In this document: positions 55,686 to 64,000 of the stretch, piece by piece | Position numbering within the stretch: the stretch's first letter is position 1 | How the letters are laid out: each line of letters begins with the position of its first letter | Assembly (NCBI GenBank): GCA_016861105.1 | Contig: BOKS01000008.1 | Coordinates: forward strand, 1-64,000 | Reading direction: 5' to 3' | From: Betaproteobacteria bacterium | GTDB taxonomy: Bacteria > Pseudomonadota > Gammaproteobacteria > Burkholderiales > Casimicrobiaceae | DNA length: 64,000 bases | Position numbers and translations under genes: made by a program | The notes under the pieces: model-generated | Told to the model about the DNA's origin: nothing | Seen by the model: only the letters and a program-made list of their open reading frames with translations | The model's database searches: none

Positions 55686-56732
55686 ATGAGCGATCCCGAC
55701 CCCGCCGGCGTCCGGCTGGCCGTCCTGGCCGAGCGCACCGGCGCGCGGCTCGAGGGGGACGGCGAGGTCGTCGTGCATCGCGTGGCCACGCTGGAGAACG
55801 CGGGCGAGGGCGGCATCGCCTTCCTCGCCAACCCCAAGTACCGCGCGCGCCTGGCGGGGACGCGCGCGTCCGCGCTGATCCTGTGCGCCGCGGACGCGGC
55901 CCACACCGGCAAGCCGAAGCTGGTCTCCGAGCAGCCCTACGTCACCTTCGCGAAGGTCGCCGCGATGCTCCATCCGGCGCCCCGCCCGCGCGGTGGCGTG
56001 CACCCGAGCGCGGTGCTCGATGCGTCGGCCAGCATCGCGCCGGACGCGTCGATCGGTCCGTTCGCCTCGGTCGGCGCGGGCGCGACCGTCGGGGAGGGGG
56101 CCGCGATCGGCGCCGGCTGCGCCATCGGCGAGGGGGCCGCGATCGGGGCCGGCGCCACGCTGCATCCGAACGTCGTCGTCTACGCCGGTTGCGTGATCGG
56201 TCCGCGGACCACGGTGCACGCGGGCGCCGTCATCGGCGCCGACGGCTTCGGGATGGCCGAGGAGGGCGGGCGGTGGCTCCGCATCCCGCAGGTCGGGCGC
56301 GTGGTCATCGGGGCGGACTGCGAGATCGGCGCGAACACGACGATCGACCGTGGCGCCATCGACGACACGGTCATCGGCGACGACGTGAAGCTGGACAACC
56401 AGATCCAGGTCGGCCACAACTGCACCATCGGCCGGCACACGGCGATCGCCGGCTGCGTCGGCATCGCCGGCAGCACGCGCATCGGCGCCAACTGCCGCAT
56501 CGGCGGCGCCGCGATGATCAGCGGCCACCTCACCATTCCCGACGGGACGGTGATCGGCGGGGCGACCGTCGTCCTCCACGAGCTCGAACGCCCGGGGGCG
56601 TACAGCGGCTCGTTCCCCGCGCTTCCGTACCGGGAGTGGCTGAAGGTGGCGGCACGGCTGCGCCGGCTCGACGAGCTGGCGGAGCGCGTGCGCGCGCTGG
56701 AGCGCGCGCTCGCCGCCCGGGGCGAGCGATGA
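55686..56732 (+). CDS. lpxD: UDP-3-O-(3-hydroxyacyl)glucosamine N-acyltransferase
   Basis: A 348-residue left-handed beta-helix acyltransferase of lipid A synthesis. The N-terminal domain (LAVLAERTGARLEGDGE, NPKYRARLAGTRASALI) precedes hexapeptide repeats. GFGMAEEGGRWLRIPQVGRVVIG and QIQVGHNCTIGRHTAIAGCVGIAG contain the catalytic His region. A C-terminal helix ends the protein. It overlaps fabZ by 4 bp. Confidence 0.97.
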   Translation: MSDPDPAGVRLAVLAERTGARLEGDGEVVVHRVATLENAGEGGIAFLANPKYRARLAGTRASALILCAADAAHTGKPKLVSEQPYVTFAKVAAMLHPAPRPRGGVHPSAVLDASASIAPDASIGPFASVGAGATVGEGAAIGAGCAIGEGAAIGAGATLHPNVVVYAGCVIGPRTTVHAGAVIGADGFGMAEEGGRWLRIPQVGRVVIGADCEIGANTTIDRGAIDDTVIGDDVKLDNQIQVGHNCTIGRHTAIAGCVGIAGSTRIGANCRIGGAAMISGHLTIPDGTVIGGATVVLHELERPGAYSGSFPALPYREWLKVAARLRRLDELAERVRALERALAARGER

Positions 56733-57172
56733 TCGACGTCGGCGCCGTCGTCGCGAAGATGCCGCACCGCTACCCGATGGTGCTCGTCGACCGCGTGCTC
56801 GAGTGCACGCCCGGCCGGTCGATGCGGGCGGTGAAGGGCGTCACGATCAGCGAGCCGTACTTCCAGGGGCACTTCCCCGGCTACCCCGTGATGCCGGGCG
56901 TGCTGATCCTCGAGGCGCTGACGCAGCTCTGCGGTGCGCTGGCCGTCGCGAGCGGGCTGGCCGACGCCGACGGCGCGCCGGCCCTCAGCTTCGACGGCGT
57001 GGACGGCTGCCGCTTCAAGCGCCAGGTGGTGCCGGGCGACCAGCTCGTGCTGGAGGTGCAGTGGCGCCAGGACCCGGCGGCGGGCGACCGCTTCGACGTG
57101 CGCGCGTTCGTCGACGGCCAGCTCGCGGCCGAGGCCGAGCTGCTGGCCTCGCGCACGTCGCGCGCCGCATGA
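56729..57172 (+). CDS. fabZ: 3-hydroxyacyl-ACP dehydratase FabZ
   Basis: A 147-residue hot-dog fold enzyme. MPHRYPMVLVDRVLE and the catalytic His/Glu segment YFQGHFPGYPVMPGVLILEALTQ are clear. It dehydrates 3-hydroxyacyl-ACP in fatty-acid synthesis and competes with LpxA for the same substrates. It overlaps both neighbours by 4 bp. Confidence 0.97.
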   Translation: MIDVGAVVAKMPHRYPMVLVDRVLECTPGRSMRAVKGVTISEPYFQGHFPGYPVMPGVLILEALTQLCGALAVASGLADADGAPALSFDGVDGCRFKRQVVPGDQLVLEVQWRQDPAAGDRFDVRAFVDGQLAAEAELLASRTSRAA

Positions 57173-57948
57173 CGGCGTCGATCCACCCGACGGCGATCGT
57201 CGACCCGTCGGCGCGGATCGACGACGACGTGGCCATCGGCGCCTACTCGATCGTCGGCGCGGACACCGCGATCGGCGCGGGCTCGCGGATCGGGCCGCAC
57301 GCCGTGATCGGCGCGCGCACGCGGCTCGGCCGGCGCAACCGCGTGTTCCAGTTCTCGTCGATCGGCGAGATCGCGCAGGACCGCAAGTACGGCGGCGAGC
57401 CGACGACGACGACGATCGGCGACGACAACGTCTTCCGCGAGTTCGTCACCGTGCACGGCGGCACCGTACAGGACCGCGGCGACACGGCGATCGGCGATGC
57501 GAACCTGTTCCTCGCGTACACGCACGTCGCGCACGACTGCGTCGTCGGCAGCCACACGGTGTTCTCGAACAACGCGCAGATCGCCGGGCACGTGCACATC
57601 GGCGACTGGGTGGTCATGGGCGCCTACGGCGGCGTGCACCAGTTCTGCCGCATCGGCGCGCACGCGATGGTGGCCGCCGGGTCGATCGTGCTGCAGGACG
57701 TCCCGCCGTTCACGACCGTGCAGGGCTTCCCCGCGCAGCCCAAGGGTACGAACGCGGAGGGCCTGAAGCGCCGCGGCTTCACGCCCGCGCAGATGCTCGC
57801 GGTGCGGCGCGCCTACAAGACACTCTACCGCGAAGGCCGCTCGCTGGACGAGGCGAAGGCGCTGATCGAGGCCGCCGCGCGCGATGCGCCGGTGCTCGCG
57901 CCGCTGGTCGCCTTTCTCGCCGCGCCCGGCCGCGGACTCGTCCGGTAG
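57169..57948 (+). CDS. lpxA: UDP-N-acetylglucosamine O-acyltransferase
   Basis: A 259-residue hexapeptide-repeat enzyme. IHPTAIVDPSARIDDDVAIGAYSIVG begins the beta-helix, and AYTHVAHDCVVGSHTVFSNNAQIAGHVHIGD carries the catalytic His. GLKRRGFTPAQMLAVRRAYKTLYREG is the C-terminal helical domain. First step of lipid A synthesis. Confidence 0.97.
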   Translation: MTASIHPTAIVDPSARIDDDVAIGAYSIVGADTAIGAGSRIGPHAVIGARTRLGRRNRVFQFSSIGEIAQDRKYGGEPTTTTIGDDNVFREFVTVHGGTVQDRGDTAIGDANLFLAYTHVAHDCVVGSHTVFSNNAQIAGHVHIGDWVVMGAYGGVHQFCRIGAHAMVAAGSIVLQDVPPFTTVQGFPAQPKGTNAEGLKRRGFTPAQMLAVRRAYKTLYREGRSLDEAKALIEAAARDAPVLAPLVAFLAAPGRGLVR

Positions 57949-57955
57949 GGGCCGC

Positions 57956-59137
57956 GTGGCCGCTCCCGCCGCGTTCCCGGCCGCCCCGCTGGTCGGCATC
58001 GTCGCGGGCGAGGCCTCCGGCGACGCGCTCGCCGCCGCGCTGATCGCCGCGGTGCGGGAGCGCCACCCGCGCGTGCGGTTCGCCGGCGTGGCGGGGCCGA
58101 GGATGCAGTCCGAGGGCTGCGAGGCGTGGGTACCGATGGACAAGCTGGCCGTACGCGGCTTCGCCGAGGTCGTGGCGCACCTGCCGGAGCTGTTCCGCCT
58201 CCGCGGCGCGCTGCGCCGGCGCTTCCTTGCCGAGCGCGTGCCGGTGTTCGTCGGCGTCGACGCGCCGGACTTCAACCTCGGCCTCGAGGCGAAGCTGAAG
58301 GCGCGCGGCGTGCGCACGATCCACTTCGTGAGCCCGTCGGTGTGGGCGTGGCGCGGCGAGCGCGTGCGCACCATCGCGCGCGCCGTGGATCGCATGCTCG
58401 CGCTGTTCCCGTTCGAGCCACCCATCTACGCGTCCGCCGGCGTCGCCGTCGACTATGTCGGCCACCCGATGGCGGCCGACGCGGCCACACCCGCGATGCG
58501 GCGCGAGGTGCGCGAGCGCTTCCGGCTGGGGCCGGCGACGCCGGTGTTCGCGCTGCTGCCGGGCTCGCGGCTGTCGGAGGTCGAGATGCACGCCGAGACC
58601 GTGCTGCGCACCGCGGCGCGCGTCCTCGAGGCGCGCGCGGATGCCGTGTTCCTGGTCCCGCTGATCACGCGCGCGACGCGCGACCGCTTCGAGGACGCGC
58701 GCCACCGCCTCGGCCTCGGGCGGCTGCCGATCACGCTGCTCTACGGCCACGCCGACGACGCGCTGCGCGCGGCGGACGTGGCGCTGGTCGCGTCCGGCAC
58801 CGCGACGCTGGAGGCCGCGCTCGCGCGCTGTCCGCACGTGGTCTTCTACAGGGTCTCGCGGTTCACCGCGTGGATCGTGCGGCGCAAGCTGTCGATCCCC
58901 TACGTCGGGCTGCCGAACGTGCTCGCCGGCCGCTTCGTCGTGCCCGAGTTCCTGCAGGACGACGCGACACCGGTGAACCTGGCGCAGGCGCTGGTCAACC
59001 TGTTCGACGACACCGTCGTGCGGCGGCGGCTGGACGCGCTGTTCGCCGGCTTCGCGCAGGCGTTGCGCGCGGACACGGGAGCGCTGGCCGCGCAGGCCGT
59101 CGCGACGGAGCTGCGCGCGGCGGGCGTGGCGCCGTGA
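57956..59137 (+). CDS. lpxB: Lipid-A-disaccharide synthase
   Basis: A 393-residue GT19 enzyme starting at GTG 57956. [50 protein letters not shown] and [17 protein letters not shown] are family motifs. [11 protein letters not shown] is in the C-terminal half. An upstream in-frame Met would extend into lpxA and was rejected. It overlaps rnhB by 4 bp. Confidence 0.96.
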   Translation: MAAPAAFPAAPLVGIVAGEASGDALAAALIAAVRERHPRVRFAGVAGPRMQSEGCEAWVPMDKLAVRGFAEVVAHLPELFRLRGALRRRFLAERVPVFVGVDAPDFNLGLEAKLKARGVRTIHFVSPSVWAWRGERVRTIARAVDRMLALFPFEPPIYASAGVAVDYVGHPMAADAATPAMRREVRERFRLGPATPVFALLPGSRLSEVEMHAETVLRTAARVLEARADAVFLVPLITRATRDRFEDARHRLGLGRLPITLLYGHADDALRAADVALVASGTATLEAALARCPHVVFYRVSRFTAWIVRRKLSIPYVGLPNVLAGRFVVPEFLQDDATPVNLAQALVNLFDDTVVRRRLDALFAGFAQALRADTGALAAQAVATELRAAGVAP

Positions 59138-59718
59138 CCCCGCAGCGCATCGTGCTCGTCGCCGGCGTCGACGAAGCCGGCCGCGGCCCGCTCGCCGGGC
59201 CGGTGGTCGCGGCGGCGGTGATCCTCGACCCCGCGCGGCAGGTGCGGGGCCTGCGCGACTCGAAGGTGCTGTCGCCGGAGCGCCGCGAGGAGCTGGCCGT
59301 GCGCATCCGCGAGCGCGCGATCGCGTGGGCCACCGGCAGCGCCGACGTCGCCGAGATCGACCGCCTCAACATCCTGCACGCGACGATGCTGGCGATGCGC
59401 CGCGCCGTCGAGGCGCTGGGCGTCGTGCCCGAGGAGGCGCTGGTCGACGGCAACCGCTGCCCGGCGCTCGCGTGCCGCACGCGCGCCATCGTCAAGGGCG
59501 ACCGCGACGTGAAGGCCATCTCGGCGGCCTCGATCCTCGCCAAGACCGCGCGCGACGCGCTGCTGGTGGAGCTCGACCGCGCCTACCCGCAGTACGGGTT
59601 CGCGCAGCACAAGGGCTACGGCACCCCGGAGCACCTCGCCGCCCTGCAGCGCCACGGGCCGTGTCCGCTGCACCGGCGCAGCTTCGCGCCGGTGGCGCAG
59701 GCGGAGCTGGACCTCTAG
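59134..59718 (+). CDS. rnhB: Ribonuclease HII
   Basis: A 194-residue enzyme starting at [24 protein letters not shown] has the catalytic Asp/Glu, [15 protein letters not shown] follows, and VDGNRCPAL and [21 protein letters not shown] carry further acidic residues. [12 protein letters not shown] closes the core. It removes ribonucleotides from DNA. It is the last gene of the envelope operon and meets the minus-strand group at the hairpin below. Confidence 0.96.
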   Translation: MTPQRIVLVAGVDEAGRGPLAGPVVAAAVILDPARQVRGLRDSKVLSPERREELAVRIRERAIAWATGSADVAEIDRLNILHATMLAMRRAVEALGVVPEEALVDGNRCPALACRTRAIVKGDRDVKAISAASILAKTARDALLVELDRAYPQYGFAQHKGYGTPEHLAALQRHGPCPLHRRSFAPVAQAELDL

Positions 59719-59724
59719 CGAAGG

Positions 59725-59819
59725 GGCGATAGGCGATGGGCGACGGGCGACAGGTCGCCGCGCGATGGCGTCATGCTTTCCGATCGCCCATCGCCCATCG
59801 CCTGTCGCCCATCGCCTCC
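59725..59819. terminator. Heptamer-repeat hairpin between convergent genes
   Basis: Four GGCGAYR heptamers (59725-59752) face a matching set of YRTCGCC heptamers (59784-59817). The two arms can fold into an imperfect stem of about 30 bp with a 30-nt loop. It lies between the convergent rnhB and BatA-like genes, ending at their stops, so it may block transcription from both sides. No U-tract follows, so it is not a classic intrinsic terminator. Confidence 0.5.
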
Positions 59820-60869
59820 CTACAGGATGCGGTGGAACCAGAGCACCGACAGGCCCGCCGCGAGCAGCGCGAGCAGGGCGCCGGCGAGGGCGAACATGCC
59901 GGAGACCTCGGTCTCCTTGCGCTCCAGCACGAGCCGGCTGTTGAGGTTCTGGTAGATCTTCTTGAGATCCACCGCGGTGCCGGCGTAGAAGTACTCGCCC
60001 TGCGTGATGTTGGCGATCTGCTTCAGCGTGTCCTCGTCGAGGCGCACGCGCATCGACCATCCCTCGAAGCCGATCACCTCGCCCTGCGGCGTGCCCACGC
60101 CGACCGTGAACACGCGCACGCCGCGGTCGGCCGCCATCTTCGCCGCCTCCACCGGGTCGGGACCGGTGGTGCGCTGGCCGTCGGTCAGCAGGATGATCGC
60201 CGCGGACTGGTAGGAGCCGGGCGGCACGGGCTTGAACGGCTCCTTCTCGGCAGCCGCCGCCTTGCGCGCGCCGTCGAGCGGCATCGCGCGCTGGTCGCGT
60301 CCGTAGGTGAACTGGCTGATGTCGATGCCGGCCTCGGGGAAGATCGCGGCGAGCGACACGATGAGCCCGCTGCCGATCGCGGTGGCGCGCTGCAGCTGGA
60401 AGCGGTCGATCGCCGCGATCAGGTCCTCGCGGTTGCGCGTCGGCGGCTGCACGAGCGCGGCCGTCCCGGCGAACGAGACGATGCCGATGCGCGTGGTCAT
60501 CGGCTGCTCGGCGATGAACGCCTTCGCCGCGTTCTGCGCGGCGACGAGCCGGTTGGGCTCGACGTCCGTGGCGCGCATGCTGCCCGAGACGTCCATCGCG
60601 AGGATCACCGTGTCCTGCTGCGACGGCAGCGTGACGACGGCCGTCGGACGCGCCGCCGCGATCAGCATCGCCGTGATCGCCAGCAGGAACAGCACCGGCG
60701 GGACGTGCCGGCGCCAGCCGGCGGCGCGGCCCAGCGCCTCGCGGACCAGCGGGAGGTTGGCGAAGCGCAGCGCGAGGCGCTTGCGCCGCCCGAGCAGCCA
60801 GAGATAGAGCAGCGCCGCCAGCGGGACGAGCAGCAGCAGGCCGAGCGCTTCAGGCCACAGGAACTTCAC
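59820..60869 (-). CDS. BatA-like vWA-domain membrane protein
   Basis: A 349-residue protein. An N-terminal BatA-type segment (MKFLWPEALGLLLLVPLAALLYL, then FANLPLV) and a membrane helix at about 60-75 precede the vWA domain. Its MIDAS is DVSGSM in AMDVSGSMRATDVEPNR, with IVSFAGTAAL and LTDGQRT later. A C-terminal membrane helix ends it. Such proteins act with MoxR and DUF58 partners in periplasmic quality control. It overlaps the DUF58 gene by 20 bp. Confidence 0.9.
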   Translation of the reverse strand: MKFLWPEALGLLLLVPLAALLYLWLLGRRKRLALRFANLPLVREALGRAAGWRRHVPPVLFLLAITAMLIAAARPTAVVTLPSQQDTVILAMDVSGSMRATDVEPNRLVAAQNAAKAFIAEQPMTTRIGIVSFAGTAALVQPPTRNREDLIAAIDRFQLQRATAIGSGLIVSLAAIFPEAGIDISQFTYGRDQRAMPLDGARKAAAAEKEPFKPVPPGSYQSAAIILLTDGQRTTGPDPVEAAKMAADRGVRVFTVGVGTPQGEVIGFEGWSMRVRLDEDTLKQIANITQGEYFYAGTAVDLKKIYQNLNSRLVLERKETEVSGMFALAGALLALLAAGLSVLWFHRIL

Positions 60870-61803
60870 GGTTCTCCTCGAGGTGCCGGGGCAGGCCGCC
60901 CCCCGCGTTGAGCTGCGCGCGCCGCTTGCGCAGGTCGGCGAAGCGGAAGACGGTGTCGGCGAGGTCGTCGTCGGTGGCGAGCTCCAGCGCGTCGCACTGC
61001 GCGTGCGCGAGCTGGGCGCGCACCTCGCGCTCGCGGCGCGCGGCGGCGGCGGCGAAGCGCCGGCGGAAGCCGCGGTCGTGCGTGTCGACCAGCAGCTGCT
61101 CGCCGCTCTCGGCGTCCTGGATCACCACGAGCCCGAGGTCGGGCAGCTCCGTCTCCATCGGGTCGTGGAGCCGCACCGCGATCACCTCGTGGCGGCGGTT
61201 GAGGCGCGCCAGCGCCGGGCCCCAGCCCGGGCGGCTCACGAAGTCGGACACCACGAACACCAGCGCGCGGCGGCGCATCATCGCGGCGGCGGATTCGATG
61301 AACGCGGTCAGGTCGGTCGGCGCGGAGCGCTCGCGCGCTTCCCGCGCCAGCATCCGGTGCAGCAGCTGCAGCACGTGCAGCCGGCCGGTGCGCGCGGGGA
61401 TGACGGTGTCGACGGCGTCGCCGTAGAACATCGCGCCCACGCGGTTGCCGCGCCGCGTGAACAGGCGCGCCAGCAGGGCGACGAACTCGGCGGCGACCTG
61501 GCGCTTGGCGGCCTCCCCGGACCCGAAGTCGAGCGACGGCGAGAGGTCGAGCAGGAACCAGGCGGTGAGATCGCGCTCCTCGTTGAACGTGCGCACGAAC
61601 GGCTGCTGCATCCGCGCCGTGACGTTCCAGTCGATGTGGCGCACGTCGTCGTGGTACTGGTACTCGCGCAGGTCGGCGAGGTCGAGCCCGGCGCCGCGGA
61701 ACAGCGTGCGGTAGTCGCCGTGCAGCAGCCCGTCGAGCCGCCGCATCACCGTCCACTCGAGACGGCGCAGGACGGCTTCAGCCGGCGGCGGCGACGCGGA
61801 CAT
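60850..61803 (-). CDS. DUF58 domain protein
   Basis: A 317-residue cytoplasmic protein. FRGAGLDLADLREYQYHDDVRHIDWNVTAR is the DUF58 signature, followed by a vWA-like part (FLLDLSPSLDFGSG). It is the usual partner of MoxR ATPases. Its gene overlaps those on both sides, so the three proteins are probably made together. Confidence 0.92.
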   Translation of the reverse strand: MSASPPPAEAVLRRLEWTVMRRLDGLLHGDYRTLFRGAGLDLADLREYQYHDDVRHIDWNVTARMQQPFVRTFNEERDLTAWFLLDLSPSLDFGSGEAAKRQVAAEFVALLARLFTRRGNRVGAMFYGDAVDTVIPARTGRLHVLQLLHRMLAREARERSAPTDLTAFIESAAAMMRRRALVFVVSDFVSRPGWGPALARLNRRHEVIAVRLHDPMETELPDLGLVVIQDAESGEQLLVDTHDRGFRRRFAAAAARREREVRAQLAHAQCDALELATDDDLADTVFRFADLRKRRAQLNAGGGLPRHLEENREVPVA

Positions 61804-62791
61804 GCGTGTCGAGCGGCTTCTCGGGCGCCGGCACCTTCTGCATGATCCGGCGGATCAGCTCGTCGGGGGTCAGCGACTCGGCGAGCGCCTCGTACGACAG
61901 CACGAGCCGGTGGCGGAAGACGTCGGGCACGAGGTCGGTCACGTCCTCGGGCAGCGCGTAGTCGCGGCCGCGCAGGAACGCGAGCGCCCGCGCGCCCTCG
62001 ATCAGGTGGATCGGCGCGCGCGGACTGGCGCCGAAGGTGACGTACTTCGCGAGCTCGGGCAGGCCGTGCCGGTCCGGGAAGCGCGTCACCGCGGCCAGAC
62101 GCACCGCGTACTGGATGCACGACGGGTCGACGTAGACGGCCCGGCAGGCCTGCTGCAGCTCGGCGAGCTGCTCGGTCGTGGCCACCGGCGCGACCTGGCC
62201 CGGCGTGCCCGTCACGCGGTCGACGATGACGAACTCCTCCTCCTCGGTCGGGTAGCCGACGACGACCTTCATCATGAAGCGGTCGACCTGCGCCTCCGGC
62301 AGCGGGTAGGTGCCCTCGCTCTCGATCGGGTTCTGCGTCGCCATCACGAGGAACGGCGTCGGCACCTTGTGCGTCTCGCCGGCGATCGTGACCTGGTACT
62401 CCTGCATCACCTCGAGCAGGGCGCTCTGGACCTTCGCCGGCGCGCGGTTGATCTCGTCGGCGAGCAGCAGGTTGGCGAAGACGGGCCCCAGCGACGTCGC
62501 GAAGTCGCCGGTCTTCTGGTTGAAGATGCGAGTGCCGGTGAGGTCGGCGGGCACGAGGTCGGGCGTGAACTGGATGCGCTTGAACGTGCCGCGGATCGTG
62601 CGCGCGAGCGTCTTGACGGTCAGCGTCTTCGCCAGCCCGGGCACGCCCTCGACGAGCAGGTGGCCCTGCGCGAGGATCGCCACGAGCACGCGCTCGAGGA
62701 AGTGGTCCTGGCCGACGACGACCTTCTTGACTTCGTAGAGGATGCGCTCGGGCAGCTGGGCGTCGAGGCGGGCACGCAGGGATTCGATCAT
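61778..62791 (-). CDS. MoxR-family AAA+ ATPase
   Basis: A 337-residue ATPase. The Walker A region is HLLVEGVPGLAKTLTVK, Walker B is LLADEINRAPAKVQSALLEVMQE, and MATQNPIESEGTYPLPEAQVDRF is the MoxR sensor-1 block. With DUF58 and the vWA protein it forms a chaperone-like complex that matures or inserts metal cofactors in other systems. The target here is not known. Confidence 0.94.
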   Translation of the reverse strand: MIESLRARLDAQLPERILYEVKKVVVGQDHFLERVLVAILAQGHLLVEGVPGLAKTLTVKTLARTIRGTFKRIQFTPDLVPADLTGTRIFNQKTGDFATSLGPVFANLLLADEINRAPAKVQSALLEVMQEYQVTIAGETHKVPTPFLVMATQNPIESEGTYPLPEAQVDRFMMKVVVGYPTEEEEFVIVDRVTGTPGQVAPVATTEQLAELQQACRAVYVDPSCIQYAVRLAAVTRFPDRHGLPELAKYVTFGASPRAPIHLIEGARALAFLRGRDYALPEDVTDLVPDVFRHRLVLSYEALAESLTPDELIRRIMQKVPAPEKPLDTHVRVAAAG

Positions 62792-62803
62792 GGAGGGCGC
62801 GGA

Positions 62804-63778
62804 TCAGAACGGCGACAGGCCGACCGCGGACGCGGCGTTCTCGATCGGCACGGCGAAGCCGATGCCGACGAACACGCGCTGCGCGGTCGGATTGAGGATG
62901 CCCGTTACGATGCCGACGACCTCGCCGTCCATCGTGACCAGGGGTCCGCCCGAGTTGCCCGGATTGGCGGCGGCGTCGAACTGGATCAGGTTCGTGAGGA
63001 GCCGCTTGCCCTCCGGCGAGCGGTATTCGCGGCGCAGGCCGGAGACGACGCCATCGGAGACCGACGGCCCGATGCCGAACGGAAAGCCCACGGCGATGAC
63101 GCGGTCGCCGGGCAGCAGGTCGGCGGTGGAGCGCATGGTCGCGGCCTGCAGGTCGTCGGGCAGCGTCTTCGCCTGCAGCACCGCGAGGTCGTTCTCCGGC
63201 TGCGCGCCGATGACGGTGGCCTCGGACTCGGTGCCGTCGGCGAAGACGACGCCGACCTTCTTCGCGCCGAGCACGACGTGGAGGTTGGTGAGGATGATGC
63301 CCTTGTCGACGATCACCACGCCGGTGCCGACGCCGGTCTCGACGTCCTTGTCGTTCTCGTCGGTCGCGAGGTCGCGCACGCGCACGACGGACGGTGCGAT
63401 CTTCTCGTAGGCCGCGGCCGCCGGCGAGGGCAGCGTCTCGTGGGTGAGCGTGTGCATCACCGCGGCGTCGATGTCGGCCTGCGTCAGCGCGCTCGGCGCG
63501 CTGCGCATGGCGTCGTGCACGAGCATCGCCGACAGCGCGAGCGCCGTCCCCAGCACGACGAGCAGCGGCCGCTCGTGGCGCGCGGCGAGCGCCGCGACGC
63601 GCGAGCGCCGGCGCGGCGGCGCCGGATCCGCTGCGGCCGCGTCCGGCTGGCCTGCGCCGACGGACGGACGCGCGGCGGGCGCCGCACCGGCGGTCCCGCG
63701 CTCCGGCGACGCGGCCGCGAGCGGCTCCGCGGCGGGACGGGAACGGCGGGAGCGGCTGTAGAGGGGCGCGCTTCTCAT
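62804..63778 (-). CDS. Membrane-anchored Deg-like serine protease without PDZ domain
   Basis: A 324-residue protein. An Arg/Pro/Ala-rich cytoplasmic N-terminus of about 70 residues is followed by one membrane helix (LLVVLGTALALSAMLVH) and a trypsin-like domain. The catalytic residues are His in ILTNLHVVLGA, Asp in PENDLAVLQA and Ser in AANPGNSGGPLVT. It ends shortly after IGFAVPIE, so no PDZ domain exists. The start MRSAPLYSRS at 63778 is preferred to a TTG at 63880. It lies 12 bp before moxR, same operon. Confidence 0.88.
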   Translation of the reverse strand: MRSAPLYSRSRRSRPAAEPLAAASPERGTAGAAPAARPSVGAGQPDAAAADPAPPRRRSRVAALAARHERPLLVVLGTALALSAMLVHDAMRSAPSALTQADIDAAVMHTLTHETLPSPAAAAYEKIAPSVVRVRDLATDENDKDVETGVGTGVVIVDKGIILTNLHVVLGAKKVGVVFADGTESEATVIGAQPENDLAVLQAKTLPDDLQAATMRSTADLLPGDRVIAVGFPFGIGPSVSDGVVSGLRREYRSPEGKRLLTNLIQFDAAANPGNSGGPLVTMDGEVVGIVTGILNPTAQRVFVGIGFAVPIENAASAVGLSPF

Positions 63779-64000
63779 GGATCGAGCGGAGAGGGCCGGT
63801 TCGCGTGACGCCGGCGGCGCGTGCGGCGGGCGCCGCGCGCGGTCGATCCAGAGCCTACGCCAACCCGACTGGGCAGGCAACGTGATCGACGCGAACGGCG
63901 GGCGGAAGTTCCGCGCGGCCTCCGCGCGCCCCGGCGGGCGCGCCGCGCGTCGCGCGCGGAATGCCGCCCGTCGCAGCGCCAGGGATCCGCGCGCCTTCAG
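63779..64000. other. Right window edge, promoter side of the protease operon
   Basis: GC-rich, no gene seen. It should contain the promoter of the minus-strand protease-moxR-DUF58-batA group, but no clear -35/-10 pair is visible. Confidence 0.3.

Noticed and set aside
52763..55912. Minus-strand open frame of 1,049 codons across bamA and skp
   Set aside because: The plus-strand genes are certain. The antisense product is an Arg/Val/Leu shadow of their codon pattern.

Overview
The window is a GC-rich proteobacterial chromosome segment, most likely from a betaproteobacterium of Burkholderiales type. The evidence is the block rpsB-tsf-pyrH-frr-uppS-cdsA-dxr-rseP-bamA-skp-lpxD-fabZ-lpxA-lpxB-rnhB at 45.0-59.7 kb, a DUF4936 gene beside a YgfZ gene just before it, and very high G/C at third codon positions on the right side. 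The left 20 kb uses visibly less extreme codons and carries insertion sequences and broken genes, so it looks acquired.

Region 1 (0.4-12.3 kb) is a copper/heavy-metal island. A minus-strand group encodes a CusS-type sensor kinase, a CusR-type regulator, a CusF-like periplasmic metal chaperone and a small secreted protein. Plus-strand genes encode a very Met-rich periplasmic protein, several small secreted or membrane proteins (DUF2933, DUF5676, an isoprenylcysteine-methyltransferase-like enzyme), two related small secreted proteins of an unnamed family, a multicopper oxidase, a DsrE-like periplasmic protein, a DsbA-like/DsbB pair and a secreted DUF5648 protein. No copper ATPase or RND pump lies inside the window.

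Region 2 (12.3-20.4 kb) is a mobile and decaying zone. It holds a GDCCVxC protein and the 3' part of a dihydrofolate-reductase-like gene cassette. The attC site of that cassette is split by a complete IS5-family element with a CTAA target duplication. Three HigBA-type toxin-antitoxin loci follow, two with frameshifted antitoxins, together with degenerate direct repeats, an unknown 407-residue protein and an IS110 remnant.

Region 3 (20.5-31.5 kb) looks like a sulfatase unit. It has a sensor kinase with a periplasmic substrate-binding-like domain, a FixJ-type regulator and a lone receiver, then a Cys-type sulfatase, its radical-SAM maturase fused to a SEC-C motif, and membrane, HAD-phosphatase and BASS-transporter genes. 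Region 4 (31.5-44.8 kb) is mixed chromosomal content: a MscS channel, a fourth HigBA locus beside a truncated GNAT gene, a LuxR regulator divergent from a repeat-containing outer-membrane protein, an MddA-like methyltransferase, and the tightly packed run GNAT, amidase, DUF2087-TadA fusion, LD-carboxypeptidase, GNAT, then NRDE, DUF4936 and ygfZ on the minus strand.

Region 5 (45.0-59.7 kb) is the conserved translation/envelope block. Region 6 (59.8-63.8 kb) is a minus-strand group of a Deg-like protease without PDZ, MoxR ATPase, DUF58 and BatA-like vWA proteins. It converges on rnhB across a heptamer-repeat hairpin.
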